DNA of 64,000 bases. Source: Rhodocollybia butyracea. Lineage: Eukaryota; Basidiomycota; Agaricomycetes; Agaricales; Omphalotaceae. Shown piece by piece: positions 1 through 11,797 of this stretch. Numbering within the stretch: the first letter of the stretch is position 1; each line of letters opens with the position of its first letter. The stretch is taken from the NCBI GenBank assembly GCA_015501585.1, contig JADNRY010000156.1, positions 62,001 to 126,000 on the forward strand. Direction: 5' to 3'. A program made the position numbers and the translations under genes. The notes below the pieces were generated by a model that did not search any database, was not told where the DNA came from, and worked only from the letters and a program-made list of their open reading frames with translations.

Positions 1-1
1 G

Positions 2-316
2 TCCATCGCTCCACGACTACAGCAATTTGATTTGGTTTACCACTACCCCCACGGAACGGAAAATCAGCAGTTTTCTAACACGGTTTCGTGCATCTTAGCA
101 TTGGCTGAATCACGAGCGCAATCGAGTCCCAGTGTCGGATTTCTAAAACGATTTTCGGTCAAATATGAGGTTTCGGTTACTAGTGACTGGGATCTGGATT
201 CCGAATTTCATCTTAGGCTACAATGCTTGAATGAAGCTGGGATGAAGGCGTCAATCAAGGTTGTCGAACCAATTCATTACTGGTCTAGTAGCTCGAACAT
301 AATGCCCCAAGTGTAA
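2..316 (+). CDS. F-box-like protein, 3' fragment (5' end outside window)
   Basis: This is the C-terminal end of a protein whose beginning lies upstream of the window. The frame is open from base 2 to the stop at 314-316. It aligns closely with the last ~105 residues of the next gene (609-2288): both share SIAPRLQ-FDLVY, SNTV-CILA-AESR, VKYEV and LNEAGM-ASI. The two are therefore tandem paralogs. No domain is diagnostic in the fragment itself; the F-box-like assignment comes from the complete neighbour. The stretch after its stop also resembles the stretch after the neighbour's stop, so the duplication unit reached past the coding region. Confidence 0.7.
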   Translation, partial: SIAPRLQQFDLVYHYPHGTENQQFSNTVSCILALAESRAQSSPSVGFLKRFSVKYEVSVTSDWDLDSEFHLRLQCLNEAGMKASIKVVEPIHYWSSSSNIMPQV

Positions 317-608
317 AAGGTATTCGTACAATATGTTACAGTACGTAGAAAAATATCACGAATGGTTTTCTTGTTTATAAGTACTACTAGAAAATATGTA
401 TATTATGAACACAAATGAACAAGCATTATAAAGCAGTATCGACAGTGTTACTTTTGTACATGTCCTTTCGTGGAATATTATGCCTTTGAAGAACCCGGGA
501 ACCCGGGCCACAAGCTAAGTGCAGACTTCGCAAGTTTCTACTATCATTGTCCTCCAGGTAAATTCTGAATTTTGATCTACTCTGTACCTAGCTAATCTGT
601 TTTAGAAA
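317..608. repeat. Duplicated 3' flank with a relic of the HEN1 gene tail
   Basis: The sequence after the first F-box stop resembles the sequence after the second one (2289-2400). Both contain ATATTCGTACAATA, AAAATATGTATAT and AAGCATTAT-AAGCAGTATCG. In the second copy that last block is the stop codon and final codons of the HEN1-like gene on the minus strand (ending ..NTDTAS). In the first copy the minus strand reads ..NTVDTAL-stop, a short relic of the same tail at about 421-455. The copied block therefore spanned the F-box gene plus the end of HEN1. Confidence 0.6.
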
Positions 609-2288
609 ATGCCCGACACTGTTCTTTGCCGTACCTGCAAAAAAACACTCTCCATTCGCGACTTTCCTATACTCGACGACTTCAACCAGCAGCATCTGCG
701 CTCTCTCTACGTACCAAATAACGTCGAGGCTGTTAAAATATGTCGCGAGACCACTGGAGCTGATCTGGATATCACAGAGCTTGACAAAGAAATCGAGAGC
801 CTTCAGAGTACCCTGACAAAGTTGAAGACCCAACGAAAGGCACTCAGACGCTGCCGTGATGGAGCACGCTCTTTGCTTGCGCCAGTTCGTAAACTCCCTC
901 CAGAGGTTCTGGAATCAGTTTTCGACGCTGTTTTCCCGAGCTCCCATTCAGACTTTGCCCTCGATATCAGAATAGATACCGTGAGGACTTGGACGCTCGA
1001 TCTTTCTCAGGTATGCTCTGTTTGGAGGGAGATCGTTCGAGCTAGACCCCTCCTGTGGTCGTCTATATGGGTCGACTTGTCTCATCAAAACGGGGCGTTC
1101 AAAGTCATGAAGCACTACTTGGATCAATCTCGAAACGCTCCGCTTACTCTTTTCATCACCGCCAGTGAACTGTTGGACCAACCTTCTGATGATGATACTG
1201 GTCGCAAGCTCAAGTTCACGTATGACTCACGCCCTGATACCTTGAAGGCGTATTCATGGAAAGCGCTAAACATTATATTTCTATCCTCTAGAAGGTGGAA
1301 AGACGTGACGATGCGTTTTTCGTGGAAAGTATTCACAGAGATGTCTAAACACATTGGCTTCGCTGTCCACTACTTTGATCAGCTTGTGTGTCTGAATCTA
1401 GATTGGAAAGGACGAGGGAAATATACGCCTTGGGATAACTTCATGACACTATTTGCATCAGAGGCGCAGTCACCTAATTTACGAAGCCTTTCGCTCAGTG
1501 AATATGACACTCAGCATGAGTTCCCACTCACTCGTATCACCACGCTTGGGCCCATAAGATGGAGGTCGGTCCACGGCATAATACATGCCCTCACAAAGTG
1601 CGACAATGTTGATTCTTTCACTATAATCCTGGATAAACGTCGTGGTTTCGCAGTTTCACCGCCAGTCTTGATCAAGACTCGTTCCCTTTATATCAAAGGG
1701 GAATGTTCTGGTAGCGAAATTCCTGGGATAGAACTACTGAATTCTCTAATTGCATTACAGCTTGAAAACCTGACCTTGAGGGGATGGCTTGAGGGCGATG
1801 ACTGGCAATCGAGCGTGTTAGCTTTTGTATCTCGCTCGCAGTGTCCCTTACAGACCCTCACGTTACAGTATATTCACATTGACCAGCACCTCCTTCAACT
1901 TCTGTCTCTCGTTCCCACTCTCACAAGCTTAACGATGGAGGTATACTCCAATACCGATGACATGCTGTTTAATGGAGTGGTTGCTACGGCAGACTCGTCC
2001 ATCGCCCCTCGACTGCAGCATTTCGACTTGGTTTACTGCTACCACCACAAAACGAAAAATCGGCAACTTTCCAATACGGTTTTGTGCATCTTAGCAATGG
2101 CTGAATCACGGTCGCGATCCAGCTCCAGTATCGGATTTCTAGAGCGATTTTTCGTCAAATATGAGGTTTTGGTGGGTAATGACTGGGATTTGGATTCCAA
2201 ATCTCTTCTTAGGGTACAACGCCTGAATGAAGCTGGGATGAACGCATCTATCGAGGTATCGCGGGTGACTAGCTCGAACGCAGCCTAG
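609..2288 (+). CDS. F-box-like domain protein
   Basis: A single-exon 559-residue protein. It starts with a short Cys pair (CRTCKK, residues ~8-13). A coiled coil follows (~58-82, ELDKEIESLQSTLTKLKTQR), then the F-box-like core (KLPPEVLESVFDAVFP, LSQVCSVWREIVRARPLLW). The rest is a leucine-rich C-terminal part that resembles degenerate LRR strands. This layout is characteristic of the large, fast-evolving F-box-like family of Agaricomycetes, which is presumed to recruit substrates to SCF ubiquitin ligases; the substrate cannot be told from sequence. It is the complete member of a tandem pair with the fragment at the window edge. Convergent with the HEN1 gene, with about 97 bp between the stop codons. 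Confidence 0.8.
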   Translation: MPDTVLCRTCKKTLSIRDFPILDDFNQQHLRSLYVPNNVEAVKICRETTGADLDITELDKEIESLQSTLTKLKTQRKALRRCRDGARSLLAPVRKLPPEVLESVFDAVFPSSHSDFALDIRIDTVRTWTLDLSQVCSVWREIVRARPLLWSSIWVDLSHQNGAFKVMKHYLDQSRNAPLTLFITASELLDQPSDDDTGRKLKFTYDSRPDTLKAYSWKALNIIFLSSRRWKDVTMRFSWKVFTEMSKHIGFAVHYFDQLVCLNLDWKGRGKYTPWDNFMTLFASEAQSPNLRSLSLSEYDTQHEFPLTRITTLGPIRWRSVHGIIHALTKCDNVDSFTIILDKRRGFAVSPPVLIKTRSLYIKGECSGSEIPGIELLNSLIALQLENLTLRGWLEGDDWQSSVLAFVSRSQCPLQTLTLQYIHIDQHLLQLLSLVPTLTSLTMEVYSNTDDMLFNGVVATADSSIAPRLQHFDLVYCYHHKTKNRQLSNTVLCILAMAESRSRSSSSIGFLERFFVKYEVLVGNDWDLDSKSLLRVQRLNEAGMNASIEVSRVTSSNAA

Positions 2289-2385
2289 AAGATATTCGTA
2301 CAATACATGCTACGGTTAAATAACACATATGGCTGTAGCGTTTATGAGTACCAAAAAATATGTATATGAATACATACAACAAGCA

Positions 2386-4276
2386 TTATGAAGCAGTATC
2401 GGTGTTATCGCTTTCGTCGTCATCCCCATCCCATCCTGTCATAGAACTACTGGAGCTTTGAGGCATCGATGGGCGAGTTCTACTGTTGGTTGGTTTCTCA
2501 ATAGTTTGTCCGTCTCCCCAATCTGAATCTACTGATTCTCCCCACTGCCCACTAAGTGCACCCCAATTTCCGAGCTTGCCTACTTTCATGCTCACATCTT
2601 CATCGAGGTCATCCTCTCCCCAAGAAATATCACCCTCCTCGCCCGTACTATAGCTAGTGCTGATCTCCTCCGTCTCCTCTCGATCCCAATCTGCGCTGCT
2701 GCTAGGTGCACTTTCCACATAGTCATCATTGCCATATTCAGAGGCATATTCCTTCTCAGGATTCCAATCTGCCGGCATGTATTCCATACTCCTGTCATTC
2801 TCATCCTCGTTTATCTCCGTCGTTGGCCATAACGGGCGAGGGTGAGATGTACCACCTGCTAAACCAATTTTCCACATTTCACGCTGTCGCTGAATGTTCG
2901 TATCCGAACTGGGGGAGAAAGGACCCGGAGACTCGGCTTCTCGGGTCAGTGTGAGCATGCCAGAGTCATATTCCTCTACAGCCCGAATAAGAAGCTCAAT
3001 CCAACCTCCACAGGCCTGCGACACTTCGATGTCATACCAAAGTTCCTCTATTCGGATAAAGGATTCTCGAAGTTCTTCCATTCGGGTTTTAATGATGTCG
3101 CCAATTTCACGAAAAGAACGGGGGTTCTGAGAACGTGGATGTGCAGGATGATAATGCGTTACTAACAGCAGATGTTCGCCTGTCCTGGCCTCCGTGGGAG
3201 TCGATGATGATCGCTGCATGGCTAGTGTCTCGACGAACGTTCTGGCCTTTCTCTCGACCGAATCTCTGTCCACCTTTGATTCATCGTCGACTCTAGTAAA
3301 CTTTGCCACCTGAGAGGCTCCGCCGAGTTCTGCGTCTCTGTTCCATTGATCTTCCTCCTGCGCACGACCGATGTCACCTACTTCCACAATGTATCCCCAT
3401 TCCTGAGCTTCTTTCTCGCAATATTCACGGAACTCGTCGTGTGTCCATTCGAATTTATGATCAAGATGGCGAAATATCCGTTCTGTACGACCTGTGGGGT
3501 CCCAATATCCTGACTTAAGACGGACGGCTGGAGGCGCGCTGGGCGAAGTGAATCGTTCGTTGAACGTGTAGTTTGGTGTTGTGATTAGAAAGAATTTTGG
3601 TTTGTAGACGCCCATTAAGATTGGGGCAAAGAATGGTAGTATGGGAGGTGGAAGATGTTCGATTCTGGCAAGGTATTGGAATATGGAAACATTGGTAGGA
3701 AACAGACTTACACTTCAGAGCTGACGATGCACTCCACACCTACAAACTCTTCGTTTATCGCCTCCAGACCGCCCTGGAATATCTTGACCGTCATTTCTTC
3801 CCAGCGAACACTTTGAGCCTTGTGATACCTCCAAGGATCTATCGGAGCATCTTCCGAGTTTGTAGTAACTGGCGTAGTTGCCTCTACCGCGAATTTCAGA
3901 TCGTGGCCCGATAAGTCTAGTCCTGCAAGCCGAGTAATGTGCAGATTTGGTATAGGTTCAGAGGAGGTGTTGAAGAGGTTCACTGGAGATGATTCTGGGG
4001 GCGATTGGTCTTCTGGATAGAGTATGGATTGCGCCGGAGCAGCTAGGTATAGGGAGGGCACGGATAAAGCTCCCAGAAGTCTACCTTCACCGCAGCCCAC
4101 GTCAAGCACCTGTACCTAATCAGCGTGGTGTTTTTTTCGGTAACAGAAAGGAGTGTACTCACATCGACAATACCCTCCTGTCTCAATATATTCAATACCC
4201 ATATCTGTCTTTGTAGATACAAAGGAGGGAAAAAAGTGACAACGAGTTCCTGATCTTCAATTAGTTCTGTAGCCAT
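2386..4276 (-). CDS. HEN1-like small RNA 2'-O-methyltransferase
   Basis: Three exons (4276-4163, 4109-3712, 3664-2386) join to a 596-residue protein. It methylates the 2'-OH of the 3'-terminal nucleotide of small RNAs in the HEN1 family. Visible signatures: the SAM-binding loop VLDVGCGEGRLL (from residue 39); the HEN1 metal-binding motif EVIEH (E170, E173, H174), created exactly across the second splice junction; TTPNYTFNE; and RHLDHKFEW, which supplies the fourth metal ligand (H240). All four Mg/Mn ligands known from plant HEN1 are therefore present, so the enzyme is probably active. The plant N-terminal dsRNA-binding and La domains are absent, as usual in fungi and animals. The last ~200 residues are acidic and Ser-rich (many WG, DD and EE), probably disordered. 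Splice sites are canonical GT-AG. Confidence 0.88.
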
Positions 4277-4733
4277 GATCTGTACGGATCTAATGCGTAG
4301 AGCAGTAGCAGGAGGAACCAGTTAAACAAAGTGTATGACTTTGATAGATTTGTCAAAGAAGGTTAAAGAATTCTCAACTTCAGAACACGAGACGCGATTT
4401 TAGGCACAGTCCATCGGCACGCCCAAGTTCAATGCTAAGAATTCATCGACATCAACAGCAAATGGATGAAAAGGTTGGGATTCGGGATGCTCAGCAAATG
4501 TTCAGGCTACGCGGGGATTTAGTGCGCGATTTTGCTTCAATTGGGCTTGCCAAACTTAGACGCCAGGCTTCGACGCCTTGGCGCTTCTCTTCGGATCCGG
4601 ATAACTCGCTCTTTCTTAACCAACAACAATCAAACGGTATCCGAAAACTATCCTACAAAGCTCCATTAAATGATAAAATAACAAAAAAATTAACAGCCGA
4701 AATAAAGTTATGTACAAACCAAAAAGAACGAAA
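4277..4733. other. Intergenic, HEN1 promoter side and acyltransferase 3' end
   Basis: HEN1 starts at the left edge of this stretch and the acyltransferase ends at its right edge, both on the minus strand. A plus-strand ORF at 4432-4866 runs into the acyltransferase in antisense and shows no family resemblance. I see nothing else here. Confidence 0.5.
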
Positions 4734-6177
4734 TCAAACTACAAGTGGGTTCCCAGTCCTGATACCTTCCAGAGCTTTCTGGATAGATGCTATCCGTCCC
4801 GGACGAATGCCGCTAAATGCGTCGAAAATGTATCCATCTCCAAGCTTGTTCAATGTCAAGCCGTGATCTGGAAATATAGGCATCATCCAGTGATAGAAAC
4901 CAAATTTCTTGGACCCAAAGTCGATCTTGTCGACGCCGCCAATAACTTGGTTCGACAACAGCCAGCTATCGGTAGCCTTTCTCCTCATCGGGATCGCGGC
5001 GCCTCCAATAGTGGGTATCCATTTCTCATATCCCTGGATATAAGGAACGTTCCGCATGTTATTGACGGCTTGCCTATGCATCAACGCGAACTCGTAAAGA
5101 GACATGGCGGAAACTTGTTTGACGGTAAGCGGAGGAAATGCGAGGGGTAAAAGAGCGTTATGGCTGTAACTTTCAAAGTCAGGGTTGGATTCTGCGAAAA
5201 CTCTGCGAATTGAGACGGCGGCGCTAATAGTGACAGCATTGGGACTGGTTGGGCCTTCCTCAAAGTATGCGGCCTTAACAAATATATCAGCAGCGGTTTG
5301 ACGAGTGGAAACGCAGCAATACCTTTATGAAGAATGCTACTAGGATATCACCTGTGGACACCCAGCCTTTGCCCTCGTCAGCTGCTTGTTTTTTCACTGT
5401 CGAGACCAATTCCTCTACAATCTTGGGTCCAAGGTAAACAACTCCCACCTTCACCCTGTGCCACAGCATCTCCGTTGCACAACTTGTTCCGAGCGACAAG
5501 ACGTTCTTGACATTCACGGAAGAGAAGTCGCGCTGGAGGTTGACTAGGCCGGGAGGACAAGGGTCGCCAATCGATTCCGACTCTTTCAGAATCTTTAGCT
5601 CTTCAACGACAATGTTGGAGGTACTAAACTTGGGCGGTGTCCAAGGAATATGGTTGAGACAAGAGTTTATTGCGGTCACTACCTGCCCCATGCCAGTTGC
5701 GTCGAAGACACCGTGTGGAAGCGTCATGCCTATGCATACACAGTTTGCCATTAGTGAGACGTGGAGGGAGAGAATTGGTGCTTTTTTTGAAGCATAATCG
5801 GTCAATGAGTTCAGTGTCGCGGAATGTCGGAAGTATTTTACAGGGGGTTTTTCGAGGAACTTTGCTGTGTCATCTTCCAAAGATATTAGAGGAATCTTTG
5901 TGGATGGCAGTTTGCTGGTGGTGAACTTGACCAGCGCGTAGTCCTGGGGAAGCGAGTCGGATACGGGCACGCGTATTTGGTACGCCTTCTTCTCCGCGTT
6001 CCACTCTACGCGACCTGCAAGGACCCTCCATTCCTCTGCAGCACGCCTAGCGGCATCTTCCAATGCTTGGACGTTGACCTCGCGGACAACGTAACCAAAT
6101 GTGACACTACTGGTGTGCACGCCATTCTGGTCGATTGAACTAAGAGGAACGACGACAAAGCTTTGGTCGGTGGACAT
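4734..6177 (-). CDS. BAHD-like / trichothecene acetyltransferase-like acyltransferase
   Basis: Two exons (6177-5323, 5273-4734) give a 464-residue protein; the junction reads VAFFIK^AAYFEEG. It would transfer an acyl group from acyl-CoA to a hydroxyl or amine. The catalytic HxxxD motif is present as HGVFDATG (H155, D159). The late DFGWG-type structural motif is replaced by DFGSKKFGF. Length (~460) and the position of the motif fit the fungal 'transferase' family. N-terminal MSTDQSFVVVPLSSID matches the usual start of the fold. The substrate is unknown: no other obvious biosynthetic gene lies within 6 kb. Confidence 0.75.
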
Positions 6178-7074
6178 CGCAAGGTAGGTAATGAATGAAG
6201 GTGGCTTGGAAAATCAATGGGATTCTCGGTCAAGTCTTATCACCTCTTTCGCGTCCTCATGTTCGGGTTTATGAGTGTGTAGACCCTGGAACTTTCATTG
6301 AGCCAAGGGAGAAAAATCAGAAAAATGCTTTGCATTCTCTCAATCAGTGGGTCAACTCTCCAGTCCAACTACAAGTTCCTGGGCCAGAATTTCCATTATC
6401 GGCTAAATCGGCATTGATTAGCAGGCCCCACAGATGGCAGGACGCCAAAAATGTATTGCATCCCGTAAATCTTCCCATCAATCAACTGTCACTTTCCAAA
6501 AATGGCAAGTAGCTTGTGGCTTCCCGGAATGGTACAAGGTCGGAATTGAAGATACGCATGTTTCTCAAGTCTCTTCTCTTCTCACATTTTTTGGGATCTT
6601 CAACGAGATTTCGCAGGACCCCGCATCAGAAACCAAGGAGACGCTGGAGCAGAGCGCGCAAGAAACACACGACCGGAGAATCTAACAACGCCCGGCCGAA
6701 ATGTAACCCTGTTTTGCGGAGCCGCGGTCCTGATTCTTGTGTGTTTTCTCAGAAACTCCTGTCTAAATTCCTCCTGTAAGACTAGACGTCTACGACGTTG
6801 CAGGCCCAGGGCTGAAGAGAAGTTCTGTTGGAGACTTCATTTTGAATTGTATAGTGAGCAAACTCGCCGAAAGCGATCAGTCGTTTGTGGTCGTTACGTG
6901 AGCGGGTTCATTTGCTATGTTACTTACTTGGGGCTTCTTTCGAAACGCGTGTAACATTATATCCTTTATTTACTGTATTTCCGGCATTTCCAGACCCACG
7001 ATATATCGTACATATAGTCTGCACATCACTCGACACGAAAACTTCGTCGTTTTCTCCTCCCTCACCTAACCGCC
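6178..7074. other. Divergent intergenic region
   Basis: About 900 bp between the divergent acyltransferase and DUF6534-type genes, so it should hold both promoters. Several short ORFs cross it but none has recognisable composition or motifs. A pyrimidine-rich stretch (tttctcctccctcacctaa) lies just before the start at 7075, typical of fungal transcription start regions. Confidence 0.4.
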
Positions 7075-8952
7075 ATGTCTTCACCTGGTGCAGCAGCCCC
7101 ACCCTCCGCTGCTGCTATAGCAGCAGCAGCTGGAGTTTCTCTACCTCTCACCGTCGGTGCTATTGTAAGTGTTTTTCCACTGAAATCAATCCCATCTCAT
7201 GTCCAACACTTCAGCTCGTCGCCTCTCTAATCTCGGTATATACGCGTCTTCCTTCTTGAAAGATCTAGGACAAGATACTCATCCGTATTTTCAAGTTTTT
7301 CACAATGGGAGTCGTGGCCGTTTGTCGTGAGTAGTACTTCTCGTATCTACCAGATCGCGTCTGACTTGTCCCTTCAGTATGGATATATTATACCAACTAT
7401 CCCAAAGACCCAATAGGATTCAAGATCCTGGTGACCTTCATGGGCTCACTCGCAATCCTTGACACGGTGACAACTGGTTGCTGGTCTTATCTATGGGCCG
7501 TTACCCATTGGGGAGGCGAGCATCTTTTTCGTTATCTTACTTTTGACATCTCTAATTTTGCTATATCCAGACCTTACCATTTTCGCGACTCTGCCCACTG
7601 TTTTCGTAATCGAAACTTTTTGCTTGTACGGTCCCTGTTTCCTTGTCTAACATAAAGCTAATAATCCCTCGATTTTTCAGTGGAACGGCATGCCTCACCA
7701 ACCAATGTTTCTTTGCTTGGCGTTTATGGACTATCACTAAACGTAAAAACTGGTACCTGCCCCTGTTTATCATATGTAATGGACTTGTTCAAGAAGGTAT
7801 GCTTTTTTTGTCCCCAATAATCTCGAAAAGTTCGGGCTAACAACCTATCCTTGTGCAGCGGTTGTATTCTGGCTTATGAATCTATTCCACACGGATCCCC
7901 TTCTTGTTCATCTGGGTAAAGCCCTGTAAGTACGACTGATCTGGGGTTTTCTTCATCCACTGACAATTGCTGTTACTAGGCCCACAGGTACGAGTGTACA
8001 CCAGTTTCTAAGACCTCTATTTGTTCACGGTGTTCTTAAGGCTATGCATGGTTGATTTGCGCTATGTAAGTTGTCAAACCCTGAATGAAGGGTCATGTAC
8101 TTAACTCATTTGCTCTAGTCTCGGGGATGCATCAGTCACAGTGGGAATGGTGTACTACCTCCGCATCAAGACTAACGGGCGGGATATGGTCGTTAACGCT
8201 AACTCCAGATCGTACGTGTTCTAACACACCCCAATAATCCCGACTAACCATTTTGAAACAGGGTTTTAAACGGCATCATTGTCAGGACATTGCAATGCAA
8301 TATTTTGTGTAAGCGTTTAGCCTCTGGACAGGTGTCCAGCTGTTGACAACTCTCGTAGCACTTATGACCCAAGTTGCGATGTTCATAATGTTCTTTTTGA
8401 AGGACAACCCCAACGTACAGGCGTACTTTTGTAAGTGCTATAACCTCCGAACGTTATTACCGTCATGCTAAGCTTCAACCTCAGTCTTCAACGATTTCAT
8501 TGTCGTCAAAGTGAGTGCCTTGGTTATTAGGCAGGTGTCCAGCTCTTAACAATTCTATAGGTATACGTATTCTCGCTCCTGTTGACATGTTCGTTCTCAA
8601 CCTTCTTTCTGCTTGTTTTGCCCGTGTTAAATTTGATTCATTAGTGAATGCCCGCAAGAAAATGGCTACCAAATTTGATAGCAGCCGTGGGGGTACCTCT
8701 GATAACATTGCTCTCAGTAATGTAAGCGCTATGAGTGCGTCTAGAGCGCGCGCACGCGTGCAGCTTCAAACCGATCCAGGCGTTGTCTCGATTCAAGTCC
8801 AGTGCGTATTGTTGAATTTTAATATATTACGATCACATTGCTAATCGTGCCTTCACAGTCAAGAAATCGATGTCGATGATTCTTGGAAGCTAGACGGAGG
8901 CGCTTCTCATTATTCTTCAGAACGCAAAGTTGACTATGCCGAGGCCGTCTGA
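7075..8952 (+). CDS. DUF6534-type multi-pass membrane protein
   Basis: A gene of about ten short exons separated by ~50-60 nt introns. Pieces that show the family: an Ala-rich start (MSSPGAAAPPSAAA); the first loop WIYYTNYPKDPIGFK; FFAWRLWTITKRKNWYLP; LGDASVTVGMVYYL; and the closing helix KVYVFSLLLTLNARKK. The last is restored only if the 56-nt intron after 8578 (donor gttcgt, acceptor cattag) is removed. The hydrophilic tail ends KVDYAEAV at 8950-8952. The family has about seven membrane helices, abounds in Agaricomycetes and has no established function. Exon borders in the first third are less certain than in the last. Confidence 0.7.
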
Positions 8953-11164
8953 AGTGGAAAAAATGAAGATTCAACCTGAATCCATCAAAATAATGTACAT
9001 AGGACGTAGACGGCCTTCGCATGGCGGATACCCTGGAACCAGCCCCAGGAGGAATTGCTTCCTAGTGCACCTGTAAATTACAGTACATAGATTATAGTAC
9101 ATACGTACTACACACTCTTTCAATCGATGTACACGATATCGTCGCCCATTCTCTGTACTGTGTGCGTAGGGACACGATATTCACTCTTATCTAGCTGCTT
9201 TCGCAGTGTACAAGAAAGAAGGCTTTTCGAATTCTGCCTTCTGCTACTTGCTTAGACTCACATTTGCGCGCGGTCTTTGATCGTCCATTAAACGTAGTCC
9301 GGGCCGATTGCCAGCTACGACTGCTCGTTCAACGGTTTCGTGCCCTAGTCCTTCTAGGATACAGATGAATATCACTTTGTAAACTTGTAAACATCGACGC
9401 TGACCATTGCAATTTACGCTTCCTCTCCTCTTCTTTGTGTTCCACTCAACCGTCCACTAATATCTAACATGAACTAATTTACATGGGTCGGATGGAAAAT
9501 TCAAGGGCCAACTATTCCGGTGTTGCGCAATATGCGCGATGGTTGCTTTGGAGCCCGGAAGAACAGAAAAGCAGCTTTCTAAGTAGTTTTCAACAGTCAT
9601 GATCAATTTCATCTATCTAAGGCACACATTAGATCTAGTGTTGAGTTGCGTCGCCCCTGAAAATATTAGGTCGTTGAAATATTGCGAGCCTGCGGCCTGG
9701 AAGAATACGAAAATCGTCCCGACTCCCAACGACTCCCTATTTGCGATTTATTCAAATTTCTCACCTCCAGAGTTGGCACGCATTGAGTTCAATGCCATTA
9801 GAAGTTCGAACTTGAAGACAGGCTTGAGTTGCAGTACAAGTTGCTAGAAAAGAATTGCCACGAATATGCACCACAATATCCGACCAGATCTGACCTGAGG
9901 CTTGGAAATTTGGCTTGGCGGCCGTCTTTATACGAATTCTCAAATAATAAATTTCCCGATTAATCAAGAATAATATTCATCCCAAGTATTTGAGGCTTTC
10001 AAGGTCCAAGAAAAACGAGTTTTTTTTGGTTTCTCTCTCCGGTAAAGCATGCTTTTATCCTTGTTTTTTCTGGCTGGATTGGCTTCCAAGTACGAAAGGC
10101 TACGAAAGGTTGTTGATAATCTCCAGACTTATCCAGACACGATCGACCCTGTTAAATTGCATCTCTCACTGGATTGAAGGAGATTGAAGGGTAGAAAAAA
10201 CCATTCAGGGAGGTGGGCATCCTCACTAATCAAGATCTAAGTAATTGCAAGCTGTGCTCCCCCACTTCTCAATTCATCCAGATTCAACCTTTTTTCTTTG
10301 TAATTTTCCCTGACTTCGCTTCGCTTCCACTAGCTTCCACTTCGCTTCTATAAGTTCTATGCCTTTCAATGCCTAGTACAAGTGATTTCAAAAGATTTGG
10401 CCAAATCTGAGTTTTTACCCGAATCAATATACCCAGTGATGCAATCAAGTGTCTGCTTGAGGCCAAAGCGTGATATACTGCCTCCATAAGTAAGTAAATA
10501 GTAAATGATATGAACATTCAGCCTCACTCAGCTCAGTCGGCTATTTTATCGCTGACGTAGATTGTTTCTAGCAAGTCTAGAGAATTATGTACACTCGGGG
10601 ATACTTCCGGATGTAGAATAGGAACATTGATAGCCGAAGGTAACAGAGTAAAATTAAGGAAAATCTCATCTACCAGCCGGCCATCTCGCGCCATGTCGTT
10701 TAAGGCTGTTTCAGGTCGTTTCAAGCAAAAATTTGTTTGGAAATCATGGCCCCGATCTCGCTTAGGCCTCATCGAGGTTTTATAGAAGGTTTTAGAGGTT
10801 TTAGGTTTTATATGTAAGTACAAATAAGTGCTATTCGAGGCTATTCGCTGATTGATTTCTGAAGAAAGTCAACAAACTTACACCCGTACGTTCGAGGATC
10901 GGAAGCAATTCAGCTACTGAGCATGTACGCAGCTCTTTCCAACATCTATCGTACTGGTAACCATATACGCTAGCTGCAGTGTCAGTGCGGTATAGACACT
11001 TGTAGATCTTATCTTATTGCTGGATGCAAACAGCCTATAAAACAGTCTCTGAGATCTACGCCAGTCGACAACGGCCCGGAATCCGAAAGTGAATGAAGGT
11101 TGTTAAGCGCGCACTCAGATCAGATGTGGCGGCGTCAAAATAGCATCATGTCTGCAATGTTTTC
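8953..11164. other. 2.2-kb gene-poor region
   Basis: No ORF above ~95 codons and no family motif on either strand. Small local repeats occur, such as ggttttatagaaggttttagaggttttaggttttat at about 10773-10810 and repeated gcttcc/cttcgc words at 10312-10345. No transposase remnant, tRNA or conserved RNA was recognised. It presumably includes the 3' UTR of the gene to the left and the promoter of the one to the right. Confidence 0.4.
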
Positions 11165-11797
11165 ATGTTCTTAAAATTTTTCCCAGCTATACCTCTCCAA
11201 CCATTCATCATCCGTAGACGTCATTCTTCCCAGCCCTCCGAGCGAGCAAAACAACACTCTAAACGTGGAGGTCAGAATCTCACGGAACGATATGTTCGAC
11301 TGGAAAAATCTTTACGAGGCAAAGAAGCTTTAGAAGCAGGATTTGGAGACTTGCAGAGGTCTGCATTGACTGTGCCCGGAAATGCACCAACGCTATGTGC
11401 TCGCAGGCCAGTGAACATGTTTAGAGGGCTTGTTATACCCGAGCAACCGAAAGAGCCTCAGTCTGATGGTGCGTTAACCACGTCTCGTTCTCGTCTTATC
11501 TGAATATTTCCGATTTGTTATGTAGAGTGTTGTATGTCCGGATGCGCAGTCTGTGTTTACGATCTGTATGAAGACTCCCTCGCCGCCTATCGAGATGCTG
11601 TTGCCAAAATAAAGGCCACTCTCAACAGCATGGATGTTCCTGAAACTGAATGGCCCCATAGTTTGCAACTAGAAAATGGTACAGAGGGACGCAAAAAGGA
11701 CGTTACGCTGAGTGTATTTGAGCAAATGGAATTAGAGATGCAACGCCGGAAGCAAGAAAAGCTGGACGTAGACAGTGCAACGTTAGTTGGTATCTAG
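11165..11797 (+). CDS. Oxidoreductase-like (OXLD1-type) domain protein, mitochondrial
   Basis: Two exons (11165-11468, 11526-11797) give 191 residues. The N-terminus (MFLKFFPAIPLQPFIIRRRHSS) is rich in Arg, Ser and hydrophobics and lacks acids, as expected for a mitochondrial presequence. The junction creates ECCMSGCAVCVYDLY, the Cys-rich signature of the oxidoreductase-like N-terminal domain (CCxxGCxxCV). The next helix (EDSLAAYRDAVAKIKATL) fits the same family. Human OXLD1 and fungal relatives have this CxxxC cluster; the biochemical role is not settled. The short C-terminal part (FEQMELEMQRRKQEK) is helical. Confidence 0.78.

Noticed and set aside
4432..4866. Plus-strand ORF of 144 residues
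   Set aside because: Enters the acyltransferase coding exon in antisense and has no motif.
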